This document shows positions 54,501 through 63,700 of a DNA stretch of 64,000 nucleotides, piece by piece. The stretch is from SMWN01 sp965221455. Lineage in GTDB: Bacteria > Pseudomonadota > Gammaproteobacteria > Eutrophobiales > Eutrophobiaceae. Where the stretch lies: positions 1,178,001 through 1,242,000 of the forward strand of contig OZ244890.1 in the NCBI GenBank assembly GCA_965221455.1, given 5' to 3'. The notes below the pieces were generated by a model. The model was given only the letters and a program-made list of their open reading frames with translations, was not told the DNA's origin and ran no database searches. Both the position numbers and the translations under genes were made by a program. The number at the start of each line of letters is the position of its first letter. Position 1 is the first letter of the stretch.

Positions 54501-57500
54501 TTTGGTGATGGCCGAGGCACTCGCCCCGGGATTGCACAGCGACGAGTTGGCTTGTACGGTGCGTCCAGCGTCGGTTTGCCCCGAGCGCACCCTTAAATCA
54601 CCGCTGGCGGTACATAAAGTGTCTACTAAAACCTCATCGTTGCCGGGGGTCGGTCGGTAAAACACGATACCCAGCCCCGGGATGGCCGTCCATGAGGGGT
54701 TCGGACGGGGGGACGCGCCGGACTTGAGGGCTATATTTGCGAACAGTGTTCCGCTACTTGGGGTCGCCTGCCCGGTGGTGATGGGTGCAACCGGATTAAC
54801 AGCGGTTGTGCCGCTGGGGGTAGTGACCGCAGACAATTGCAGCCGACCATTGTTAGTGTTACGGGAGAGTGTCACGCCGGTGACGTCAGCACCGCTTAGC
54901 TCCGTCGCATCGGTATACCCGGCCGGGCCGTTGAGGAGATAGTTATTCCAAAATGTCTGACTCGGACGGGTCTCGGTGTCCCCGTGGGGGGTAGTGCCAG
55001 CACCGTAGGCATTGGTACACCTGTTGCTCGTCCCGGCATAACAGGTGCGCGTCTGGTTCTTGTCGGTGATATTGGCGACACTCCATTCGCCCCAATCAAC
55101 TGAATAAATATAGTTATCGGTGGCACTCAACTCACCAATGGCCTGTTTGGTGATGGCTGCGGCTCTCGCCCCAACATTGCACAGCAGAGAGCCAGCTTGT
55201 ACGGTGCGTCCGGCATCGGTTGACCCTGAGCGCACCCTTAAATCACCGTTGGCGGTACATAAAGTGTCCACCAGGACCACTCCGCCGTTGGCGTAAACCA
55301 CGCCCAAGCCCGGGATGGGCGTCCATGTGAGGTTCGGACGGGGCTTCAGGACTATATTGTGGGGGGATGTTGCGAACAGTATTCCGCTACCTGGGGTCTC
55401 CTGCTCGGTGGTGATGGGTGCCACCGGATTAACAGCGGTTGTGCCGCTGGAGGTAGTGACCGCAGACAATTCCAGCCGACCATTGTTAGTGTTACGGGAG
55501 AGTGTCACGCCGGTGATGTCATTACCGTTTATCTCCGTTGCATCGGTATGCCCGGCCGGGCCGTTGACGAGATAGTTATTCCAAAAGGTCTGACTCGGAC
55601 GGGTCTCGGTGCCACCGTCGTTGGTGGTGAAGCCACCGTAGGCATCGGTACAGGTGTTGCCCGTCCCGGCATGACAGGTGCGCGTCTGGTTCTTGTCGGT
55701 GATATTGGCCGCACTCCAGGCACCCCAGACATCATAAATATAGTTGTCTTCGTCACTCAGCTCACCGATGGCTTGTTTGGTGATGGCTGCAGCACTTGCC
55801 CCGACATTGCACAGCGACGAGTTGGCTTGTGCGGTGTGTTCGGTGTCGCTGGTTGGCCCCGAGCGCACCCTTAAATCACCGCTGGCGGTACATAAAGTGT
55901 CCACCAGGACCACCGTGTTGTTGGCGGCCGGTCGATAAAACACCACGCCCGGTCCCGGGATGGGCGTCCATGTGAGGTTCGGACGGGGCTTCAGGACTAT
56001 ACTGCGGCTTGCTAAGGGGCCTGTTACGAGGAGTGTTCCGCTACTCGGGGTCGCCTGCTCGGTGGTGATTGAGACAGCCGGATTAATACCGTAGACGGTG
56101 CTGCTGCCCCTGACCAGGCTTAATTGCAGTCGACCATTGTTGTTGCGGGAGAGTGACACGCTTATGATGTCTTCACCGTTTGTTTCCGTCGCATCGGCAT
56201 GCCCGGCCGGGCCGTTGACGAGATAGTTGTCCCAAAAGGTCTGACTCGGACGGGTCTCGGTGCCCCCGTGGTTGGTGGTGCCGCCACCGTAGGCATTGGT
56301 ACACGTGTTGCCCGTCCCGGCATGACAGGTGCGCGTCTGGTTCTGGTCGGTGATATTGGCCGTACTCCAGGCACCCCAGACATCATAAATATAGTCGTCG
56401 GTGGCACTCAGTTCACCGATAACTTGCTTGGTGATAGCTGCGGCACTCGTCCCGATATTGCACAGCGATGAGTTGGCTTGTGCGGTGTGTTCGGTGTCGT
56501 TGGTTTGCCCCGAGCGTACCCTTAAATCACCGCTGGCGGTACATAAAGTGTCCAATAAGACTACCCCATTGTTGGCGGACGGTCGATAAAACACCACGCC
56601 CGCCCCCGGGATGGGTGTCCATGAGAGGTTCGGACGAGTCTTCAGGGCTATGTTGAAGGAGGGTGTTGCGAACAGTGTTCCGGTACTTGGGGTCGCCTGC
56701 CCGGTGGTGATGGTTGCCACCGGATTAACAGCGGTTGTGCCGCTGGAGGTAGTGACCGCAGACAATTGCAACTGACCATTGTCAGTGTTACGGGAGAGTG
56801 TCACGCCAGTGATGTCATTACCGTTTATCTCCGTCGCATCAGTATGCCCGGCCGGGCCGTTGACGAGATAGTTATTCCAAAAGGTCTCACTCGGACGGGT
56901 CTCGGTTTGCCCGTGGTTGGTGGTGCCGCCACCGTACTCATTGGTACAGGTGTTGCCCGTCCCGGCATTACAGGTGCGCGTCTGGTTCTGGTCGGTGATA
57001 TTGGCCGTACTCCAGTCGCCCCAGCCATCTGCGGAATAAATATAGTTGTCGGTGGCATTCAGCTCACCGATGGTCTGTTTGGTGATGGCCGAGGCACTCG
57101 CTCCGATATTGCACAGCAGAGAACTGGCTTGTGCGGTGTGTTCGGTGTCGGTGGTTTGCCCCGAGCGCACTCTTAAATCACCGCTGGCGGTACATAAAGT
57201 GTCCACCAGGATCACCGCGTTGCTGGCGGGCGGGCGATAAAACACCACGCCCGCGCCCGGGATGGTTGTCCACGAGAGGTTCGGACGGGACGCACCGGAC
57301 TTGAGGGCTATATTTGCGAACAGTGTTCCGCTACTTGGGGTCGCCTGCCCGGTGGTGATGGTTGCCACCGGATTAACAGCGGTTGTGCCGCTGGAGGTAG
57401 TGACCGCAGACAATTGCAGCCGACCATTGTTAGTGTTACGGGAGAGTGTCACGCCAGTGATGTCATTACCGTTTATCTCCGTCGCATCGGTATGCCCGGA

Positions 57501-59051
57501 CGGGCCGTTGACGAGATAGTTGTCCCAAAAGGTCTGACTCGGACGGGTCTCGGTGTCCCCGTGGGGGGTAGTGCCGCCACCGTAGGCATTGGTACACGTG
57601 TTGCCCATTCCGGCATTACAGGTGCGCGTCTGGTTTTTGTCGGTGATATTGGCCGTACTCCAGGCACCCCAGACATCATAAATATAGTTGTCGGTGGCAC
57701 TCAGCTCACCGATGGTCTGTTTGGTGATGGCTGCAGCACTTGCCCCGACATTGCACAGCGACGAGTTGGCTTGTGCGGTGTGTTCGGTGTCGTTGGTTTG
57801 CCCCGAGCGTACCCTTAAATCACCGCTGGCGGTACATAAAGTGTCCAATAAGACTACCCCATTGTTGGCGGACGGTCGATAAAACACCACGCCCGCCCCC
57901 GGGATGGGTGTCCATGAGAGGTTCGGACGAGTCTTCAGGGCTATGTTGAAGGAGGGTGTTGCGAACAGTGTTCCGGTACTTGGGGTCGCCTGCCCGGTGG
58001 TGATGGTTGCCACCGGATTAACAGCGGTTGTGCCGCTGGAGGTAGTGACCGCAGACAATTGCAACTGACCATTGTCAGTGTTACGGGAGAGTGTCACGCC
58101 AGTGATGTCATTACCGTTTATCTGCGTCGCATCGGTATGCCCGGACGGGCCGTTGACGAGATAGTTATTCCAAAAGGTCTGACTCGGACGGGTCTCGGTG
58201 CCTCCGTGGTTGGTGGTGCCGCCACCGTAGGCATTGGTACAACTGTTGCCCGTCCCGGCATTACAGGTGCGCGTCTGGTTCTGGTCGGTGATATTGGCCG
58301 CACTCCAGGCGCCCCAGCCATCATAAATATAGTTGTCGGTGGCACTCAGCTCACCGATGGCCTGTTTGGTGATGGCCGAGGCACTCACCCCGCCATTGCA
58401 CAACAGAGAGCTGGCTTGTACGGTGTGTTCGGTGTCGCTGGTTGGCCCCGAGCGCACCCTTAAATCACCGCTGGCGGTACATAAAGTGTCCAATAAGACT
58501 ACCCCATTGTTGGCGGACGGTCGATAAAACACCACGCCCGCCCCCGGAATGGGCGTCCATCTGAGGTTCGGACGGGGCTTCAGGGTTATATTGAAGCCGG
58601 CGTCTGTTACGAACAGTGTTCCGCTACTCGGGGTCGCCTGTCCGGTTGTGATGACTGGAGGGCGCTGGAACGGGTCATTGCTGAAGTTGAGTCCAATGGC
58701 CGCTAATTGCAGCCGACCATTGCTATTGTCGCGGGTGAGTGTCACGCTTGTGATGTCACTACTACGGTCACCAAAACGAAACTCTGTCGCATTGGTATGC
58801 CCGGCCGGGCCATTGACGAAATAGTTATTCCAAAAGGTCTCACTCGGACGGATCTCGGTGCCGCCGTGGTTGGTGGTGCCGCCACCGTAGGCATTCATAC
58901 AAGTATTGCCCGTCCCGGCATTACAGGTGCGCGTCTGGTTCTTGTCGGTGATATTGCCCGTACTCCATTCGCCCCAGTCATCGGTTTGCGCCCGTGCCGC
59001 CGGGCTAGACAATGCCGCCAGCAGGGCAACGGCGGCCATGACTGCCGTCAT
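51579..59051 (-). CDS. Giant secreted repeat protein with nine WxxWS repeats, Calx-beta-like and dockerin-like domains
   Basis: A 2490-residue product. I place the start at 59051, where a signal peptide begins (MTAVMAAVALLAAL ... ARAQ); an alternative ATG is at 59039. About 1900 residues follow as nine copies of a unit near 205 residues, each opening WGxWSxxNITDxNQTRTC and later carrying TxTRPSQTFWNNYLVNGP and LCTASGDLRVRSG. The WxxWS...C opening recalls thrombospondin type 1 repeats only faintly. Then come Ig-like segments, two Calx-beta-like repeats (VTVSPTSLMFGTTDWNTAKT) and two dockerin-like calcium loops (LDVDGSGGDPNQSDGLLLGR). It is probably a surface or matrix protein. Its 3' kilobase is almost identical to that of the next gene. 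Confidence 0.85.
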   Translation of the reverse strand: MTAVMAAVALLAALSSPAARAQTDDWGEWSTGNITDKNQTRTCNAGTGNTCMNAYGGGTTNHGGTEIRPSETFWNNYFVNGPAGHTNATEFRFGDRSSDITSVTLTRDNSNGRLQLAAIGLNFSNDPFQRPPVITTGQATPSSGTLFVTDAGFNITLKPRPNLRWTPIPGAGVVFYRPSANNGVVLLDTLCTASGDLRVRSGPTSDTEHTVQASSLLCNGGVSASAITKQAIGELSATDNYIYDGWGAWSAANITDQNQTRTCNAGTGNSCTNAYGGGTTNHGGTETRPSQTFWNNYLVNGPSGHTDATQINGNDITGVTLSRNTDNGQLQLSAVTTSSGTTAVNPVATITTGQATPSTGTLFATPSFNIALKTRPNLSWTPIPGAGVVFYRPSANNGVVLLDTLCTASGDLRVRSGQTNDTEHTAQANSSLCNVGASAAAITKQTIGELSATDNYIYDVWGAWSTANITDKNQTRTCNAGMGNTCTNAYGGGTTPHGDTETRPSQTFWDNYLVNGPSGHTDATEINGNDITGVTLSRNTNNGRLQLSAVTTSSGTTAVNPVATITTGQATPSSGTLFANIALKSGASRPNLSWTTIPGAGVVFYRPPASNAVILVDTLCTASGDLRVRSGQTTDTEHTAQASSLLCNIGASASAITKQTIGELNATDNYIYSADGWGDWSTANITDQNQTRTCNAGTGNTCTNEYGGGTTNHGQTETRPSETFWNNYLVNGPAGHTDATEINGNDITGVTLSRNTDNGQLQLSAVTTSSGTTAVNPVATITTGQATPSTGTLFATPSFNIALKTRPNLSWTPIPGAGVVFYRPSANNGVVLLDTLCTASGDLRVRSGQTNDTEHTAQANSSLCNIGTSAAAITKQVIGELSATDDYIYDVWGAWSTANITDQNQTRTCHAGTGNTCTNAYGGGTTNHGGTETRPSQTFWDNYLVNGPAGHADATETNGEDIISVSLSRNNNGRLQLSLVRGSSTVYGINPAVSITTEQATPSSGTLLVTGPLASRSIVLKPRPNLTWTPIPGPGVVFYRPAANNTVVLVDTLCTASGDLRVRSGPTSDTEHTAQANSSLCNVGASAAAITKQAIGELSDEDNYIYDVWGAWSAANITDKNQTRTCHAGTGNTCTDAYGGFTTNDGGTETRPSQTFWNNYLVNGPAGHTDATEINGNDITGVTLSRNTNNGRLELSAVTTSSGTTAVNPVAPITTEQETPGSGILFATSPHNIVLKPRPNLTWTPIPGLGVVYANGGVVLVDTLCTANGDLRVRSGSTDAGRTVQAGSLLCNVGARAAAITKQAIGELSATDNYIYSVDWGEWSVANITDKNQTRTCYAGTSNRCTNAYGAGTTPHGDTETRPSQTFWNNYLLNGPAGYTDATELSGADVTGVTLSRNTNNGRLQLSAVTTPSGTTAVNPVAPITTGQATPSSGTLFANIALKSGASPRPNPSWTAIPGLGIVFYRPTPGNDEVLVDTLCTASGDLRVRSGQTDAGRTVQANSSLCNPGASASAITKQAIGELSDADNYIYSADWGAWSAENITDQNQTRTCNAGTGNSCTNAYGAGTTNHGGTETRPSQTFWNNYLVNGPVGHTDATQINGNDITGVTLSRNTDNGQLQLSAVTTSSGTTAVNPVATITTGQATPSSGTLFTASPHNIVLKTRPNLSWTPIPGPGVVYRPSANGGVILVDTLCTASGDLRVRSGPTSDTEQTVQASSPLCSLGASAAAITKQAIGELSATDNYIYSADGWDAWSTANITDKNQTRTCYAGTGNTCTNAYGGGTTNDGGTETRPSQTFWDNYLVNGPAGHTDATEINGIDIIGVPLSRNDDGRLQFRHIGVPNRLVGIATEYITTEQATPSSGILLATRAGINIVLKPRPNLSWTPIPGLGVVFYRPSANNGMVLLDSLCTPSGDLRVRSGQTTDTEQTVQAESPLCNYRASTLAITKQAIGELSATDNYLYAAASVTLGAIQDSTPNTPARVDDILTAGALSHPTLTVNISAHQWQRCTTQDCSSATDISTNGTSATYTVQAADHAHWLRVQVTQGGDFNDTRFSNILRVDRGGVLGPITGNARAGDTLTAGAVTDPDASPNTDVGTITWQWQTATASAGPFTAAPGTNNTATYTIASDQSQIGTWLRVMASYPNAGGDSLTSDPVVVAGVRVSPTTLAVDEAGSGTYTLALTKRPTVPVTLTVSNPDATAVNLSATSLTFTTDNWNSTQTVTVSGVEDTDADHETVQLTHTATSTDADYASGVTIDSVAVTLNDNDTPGVAVSTTTLTVHERGGTGMYTLRLNTPPTEAVTISVTHSNAAAVTVSPTSLMFGTTDWNTAKTITVTGVEDADTDDETVRLTHTVTSTDTTYRTVTAATVTVTVTETAAVNLDVDGSGGDPNQSDGLLLGRYLFGIRDAAGLLDTIPGSPSFNAVTTNIAGAFASGRLDVDGSGGDPNQSDGLLLGRYLFGIRDAVGLLDTIPGNPSFNAVRTNIEALLQ

Positions 59052-59308
59052 CCCGCGCCAAAAGCTCTCCCCCTGATAAGGGGGAGTACCCCGTAGGAGG
59101 GAGGGGGTGGGTCTGGTTAAAGTTTGGATTATGCGCAAGCCGGAGCTTGAGGATCCCGGGGTTCGGCGTTTCCTGTGGTGGCTTTTGTGGATTCCCTTCG
59201 GCAAGCTCAGGGAACGTCGGCAAGTGCGGGGAATGACGGGGTTGTAGTGGCGTAAGGAGAGCGGCGCTTGAAAAACAACCACCCCACCCCTAACTAACTC
59301 CCCTCCTG
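59052..59308. other. Leader of the giant gene, made of dispersed repeats
   Basis: Contains CTCTCCCCCTGATAAGGGGGAG, a palindrome also seen near 48882 as CTCCCCCTGCCAAGGGGGAG, and AACAACCACCCC-type sequence also found near 48780. No clear promoter can be seen, although the gene must be expressed from here or from the flanking IS. Confidence 0.5.
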
Positions 59309-59348
59309 TAGTGGTCCAGTATATCCGTACACCTCGATAAGTTTTTTT

Positions 59349-59576
59349 ATGCAATTTATTTCTCAGCTTCAACAGGCGTTAGATAATTAATATAACTATG
59401 CCCCCGATAGCCGTTGTAGTGTTTGATGTATTGCATAATATCTTTTTCAGCTTGTTCATAATATGCAATTTATTTCTCAGCTTCAACAGGCGTTAGATAA
59501 TTAATATAACTATGCCCCCGATAGCCGTTGTAGTGTTTGATGTATTGCATAATATCTTTTTCAGCTTGTTCATAAG
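59349..59576. repeat. 114-bp tandem duplication at the IS3 orfB 3' end
   Basis: The segment beginning ATGCAATTTATTTCTCAGC at 59349 is repeated from 59463 with essentially identical sequence (114 bp, 38 codons). The orfB stop lies in the inner copy at 59470, so the outer copy is untranslated. Confidence 0.9.
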
Positions 59577-60300
59577 ATGTATAAAAAGTCTTCGGCATCC
59601 ATTCAGATTTAAAGCTCCTAAAGCAGCGTTCCATCGGGGCATTATCCCAACAGTTGCCGCGACGACTCATACTCTGCTTAATTTGATAACGCCAAAGCTG
59701 TTGTTGAAATGCCTTACTGGTGTAATGGCAACCCTGGTCGGAGTGATACATCACTCCTTTTGGTTTACCCCTGGACTCATAGGCGATACGCAAAGCGTGC
59801 ATCGTTAATTCTGGGTCCGGGCTTGTGGAACAGGCCCACCCCACAATACGCCGGGCATACAAATCAATGACCAAAGCTAAATATAACCAGCGTGTCCCGG
59901 CCCAGACGCAGGTCACATCACCACACCAAACCTGGTTGGGGTGGTAAACTGTGAATTCACGATTCAAGTGGTTCTGTGCCACCTGAGCAGGCTTATCAGC
60001 CACCTTATAACGATGTTGCTTTTGTTGTTTGCTCACTAAGCCCGCTTCCTTCATCAGGCTACGTGCCTTGTAACGGCCTACTGACTCGCCTTGCTGTTTC
60101 AGCATACCCGATATTGTCCGGCTCCCGGCGGCGCTACGGCTGGCAAAATGAATGGCAACGGCCAAGCACTTCAAGCGTTCCCGTTCGGGCTCCACTTGCT
60201 TTGCCGACTGACGCCGATAGTCAACACTGCCACGAGAAACGTCAAAGACACGCAGTAATTCACTTTGACGATAATGCGCTCTTAACTGCTCGACCATCAT
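59470..60300 (-). CDS. IS3-family transposase OrfB (integrase core)
   Basis: A 276-residue DDE integrase-type protein with an N-terminal HTH_21-like part (SVGRYKARSLMKEAGLVSKQ) and the catalytic triad regions: first Asp in VWCGDVTCVWAG, second in GVMYHSDQGCHYTSKAF, and Glu in CWDNAPMERCFRSFKSE. It is expressed as an OrfAB fusion by -1 frameshifting at the A6G run, because the -1 frame from 60345 is open (GYRALNVGLDEVVMMVEQL) into orfB. A free ATG at 60300 overlaps the orfA stop by four bases. The end is EAEK, slightly shorter than the EKQIA of the wrecked copy. Confidence 0.93.
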   Translation of the reverse strand: MMVEQLRAHYRQSELLRVFDVSRGSVDYRRQSAKQVEPERERLKCLAVAIHFASRSAAGSRTISGMLKQQGESVGRYKARSLMKEAGLVSKQQKQHRYKVADKPAQVAQNHLNREFTVYHPNQVWCGDVTCVWAGTRWLYLALVIDLYARRIVGWACSTSPDPELTMHALRIAYESRGKPKGVMYHSDQGCHYTSKAFQQQLWRYQIKQSMSRRGNCWDNAPMERCFRSFKSEWMPKTFYTSYEQAEKDIMQYIKHYNGYRGHSYINYLTPVEAEK

Positions 60301-60635
60301 AACGACCTCATCGAGTCCGACATTAAGAGCGCGGTAGCCTTTTTTAGAATGTCTTTCTCCCGTTCTAGCCGCTGATTATGTGCTTCCAGTTCTTGTATCC
60401 GTTGCTGCTCCCCTGTGAGAGCTTTACTCCCAACTGGCGTTTGCCCTTGCCGTTCGTTCGTCAACTGCTCAACCCAACGACGCATCGCTGTAGCTCCTAC
60501 CCCCACCGCAATACAGGCGTCAGTGATGCTGTAGCCCTGGTCTAATACCAAACTGGATGCTTCCTGTTTGAATTCCGGTGTGAAATGTCTTCGTTTTCGC
60601 ATTCTTCGTACCTCTCCGATGATAAATAGTATCAC
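60297..60635 (-). CDS. IS3-family transposase OrfA (DNA-binding part)
   Basis: A 112-residue protein with the IS3 OrfA layout: MRKRRHFTPEFKQEASSLVL, helix-turn-helix (GYSITDACIAVGVGATAMRR), and a C-terminal leucine-zipper coiled coil (IQELEAHNQRLEREKDILKK). The AAAAAAG slippery heptamer at 60339-60345 lies in the final KKA codons, where IS3 elements shift to make OrfAB. Confidence 0.92.
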   Translation of the reverse strand: MILFIIGEVRRMRKRRHFTPEFKQEASSLVLDQGYSITDACIAVGVGATAMRRWVEQLTNERQGQTPVGSKALTGEQQRIQELEAHNQRLEREKDILKKATALLMSDSMRSL

Positions 60636-60787
60636 CTGGCAACTGGTACGGATTTATTAGACCACTACAAGTACCCCGCAGGGGGGAGGGGGTTGTTAGT
60701 GCCTGTGCCTCAGCTTTCCCGAGTTTAGCCATGCACAAGTGGCAAGAAAAGCCTGTGCAGTGAGCGTCTATGCTGTCCATGCAGCCA

Positions 60788-63700
60788 CTACCGCAAGAGT
60801 GCCTCGATATTCGTCCTGACCGCATTGAACGAGGGATTGCCCGGAATGGTATCAAGCAAGCCCGCCGTGTCGCGAATACCAAACAGGTAGCGGCCCAGCA
60901 AGAGACCGTCACTCTGGTTGGGATCACCGCCGCTGCCATCCACGTCAAGACGACCGCTGGCGAAAGCTCCCGCAATATTCGCCGTGACCGCATTGAACGA
61001 GGGACTCCCCGGAATCGTATCAAGCAAGCCCGTCGCATCACGAATACCAAACAGGTAGCGGCCCAGCAAGAGGCCGTCACTCTGGTTAGGATTACCACCG
61101 CTGCCATCGACATCAAGACTCACCGCCGCTGTCTCCGTCACCGTCACGGTTACGGTGGCCGCCGTGACGGTACGATAGGTGGTGTCGGTACTGGTCACCG
61201 TATGCGTGAGTTGCACGGTCTCGTCGTCTGTATCAGCGTCTTCCACTCCCGTCACGGTGATGGTTTTGGCGGTATTCCAGTCGGTGGTGCCAAACATCAG
61301 TGAGGTGGGACTCACCGTCACAGCAGCGGCATTGGAATGGGTCACGCTAATCGTCACTGCCTCCGTCGGTGGGGTATTCAGGCGCAGTGTATACATGCCA
61401 GTCCCACCACGCTCATTGACTGTTAGCGTCGTGGTACTCACGGTCACGCCAGGCGTGTCGTTATCATTCAAGGTCACAGCGACGGAGTCTATCGTCACGC
61501 CACTGGCATAGTCGGCATCTGTGCTTGTCGCCGTATGCGTGAGTTGCACGGTCTCGTGGTCCGCATCTGTGTCTTCAACACCACTCACGGTCACTGTCTG
61601 GACACTGTTCCAGTTGTCTGTGGTAAATGTCAGTGAGGTGGCACTGAGGGTCACTGCAGTGGTATCGGGATTGCTCACGTTAAGCGTCACCGGCACGGTC
61701 GGTCGCTTGGTCAACGCCAGTGTATAGGTGCCATTGCCGCCTTCGTCGACCGCCAGCGTGGTCGGGCTCACGGTCACGCCCGCCGTCTCATCATCATCCA
61801 CCGTCACTGCCACCGCACTTATCGTCACGGCAGCCCCTGCATAGCCAGGGTCGGTACTGGTCGCTGTATGCGTGAGTTGCACGGTCTCGTTGTTCGCATC
61901 CGTGTCTTCAACACCACTCACGGTCACCATCTGGACACTGTTCCAGTTGTCTGTGGTAAACGTCAGTGAGGTGGCACTAAGGGTCACCGCACTGGCATCG
62001 GGATTGCTCACGGCAATCGTCACCGGCGCCGTCGGCAGGGTAGACAGGCTTAAGCGATACTCGCCGGTCTCCCCCTCATTGACCGCCAGCACGTTCGGAC
62101 TCACGGTCACGCCCGGCGTGTCGTTATCCGTGACACCCACGGTCACGGCGGGCGGGGTCAGCGCGGCATAGGTCGCATCGCTGCTGCGCACCGCATGGGT
62201 CAGTTGCACGCTCTCGTGGTTTGTATCAGCGTCCTCAATAGCCATTACCGTCACCGTCTGCGGCATGTTCCAGTTGCTCGTGGTGAAGTCCAGGCTGGAC
62301 GGGGTCGCCGGACTCACCGTCGCCACATCGGCATTGAACGTTTGCGGCAGAATGCTCACGGTCGCCGACGGTCGGGTCCCCAGCCGGATGCTATAGGTCG
62401 CCGTTAGTCCCTCAGTCACGGTCAACGAGGTCGAACTCAGTGTAAAACCCGCCGTATCGTTATCTGTTATGGTGATGGTTACGGGATGCGTAGCCGGGGA
62501 TGCACCAAATAATTGTAATCGCAGCCTCACCGTCTCATCATCTGCATCGTCATCCTCAACAGCGGTCACCGTCACCGTCCGCAGCATGTCCCAGTTGGTG
62601 GGGGTAAAGAGCAGGTCCCCCGGACTCACGGTCGCAGAATCGTTATTGTCGAGTGATAGCAGAACTCCGCCTGCCGACAGCAGTTGGGTCGTCAACCTCA
62701 CCGTAAACTCGACGGTCCCGCCCTCATTGAGCACCAGCACGGGCGGACTCACGACGAAACCCACCGCGTCGTTATCCCTGACACGCACGGTCACGGCGGG
62801 CGGGTTCACCGCGGCATAACCCGTATCGCTGCTGCTCAGCGCATGGGTCAGTTGCACGCTTTCGCTGGTCGTATTCGCGTCCTCAACAGTCGTCACGCTC
62901 ACCGTTTGGGATGCATTCCAATTGATTGTGGTAAAAGTCAGTGGTGAGGTTGCGGTCACCGCAGCATTGTCACTGGTCACGCTAATCGTCACAGCGTGCG
63001 TCGGTCGGTTATTCAAGCGCAGCGTATACTCGCCGGTCTCGCCTTCCAGGACCGCCAGCGCGGTCGTACTCACGGTCACGTCCGGCGCGGCGTTATCCGT
63101 GACATTCACGGTCACGGCGGGCGGGTTCACCGCGGCATAGCGCGTATCGCTGCTGCTCACCGCATGGATCAGTTGTACACCGCTCTCGCTGGTCCTGTTA
63201 TTGTCCTCGGCACCCATCACCGTCACCGTCTGCGCCTGATTCCAGTTATTCCTGTCAAAGGTCAGCGATGCGGTTGCGGTGACAGCCGAATTGTTACTGC
63301 TCACGCTAATCGTCACCGCGTGCGTCGGTGAGGTATTCAAGCGCAGCATATACTCGCCGGTGCCGCCTTCACTGACCGCCAGCGTGGTCGTACTGACGAT
63401 CACGCTGGCAGCACTATCCGCGACATTCACGGTCACGGCGGGCGGGGTCAGCGCAGTATAGTTCGCATCACCGCCGCTCACCGCATGGGTCAGTTGTACG
63501 CCGCGTTCGCTGGTCGCATTCGCGTCCGCAGCACCCGTCACGCTCACGGTTTGGACGGCATTCCAGTTGATTGTGCTAAAGGTCAGGGTCGCGGGGCTCA
63601 CGGTCACCGCGGCATTGTTACTGCTCACGCTAATCGTCACCGCCACCGTCGGTCGGCTGCCCAGCACCAGCCTATAGCCGGTGCTGCTGCCCTCGGTCAC

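Larger units (their letters stand above)
59309..60667 (-). mobile_element. IS3-family element, apparently complete
   Basis: Imperfect terminal inverted repeats TAGTGGTCCAGTATATCCGT (left, from 59309) and TAGTGGTCTAATAAATCCGT (right, reading inward from 60667) enclose orfA and orfB. An A6G slippery heptamer lies at 60339-60345. No convincing target duplication is seen. It sits between the end of one giant gene (60788) and the beginning of the other (59051). A 114-bp tandem duplication lies at the orfB 3' end. Confidence 0.9.
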
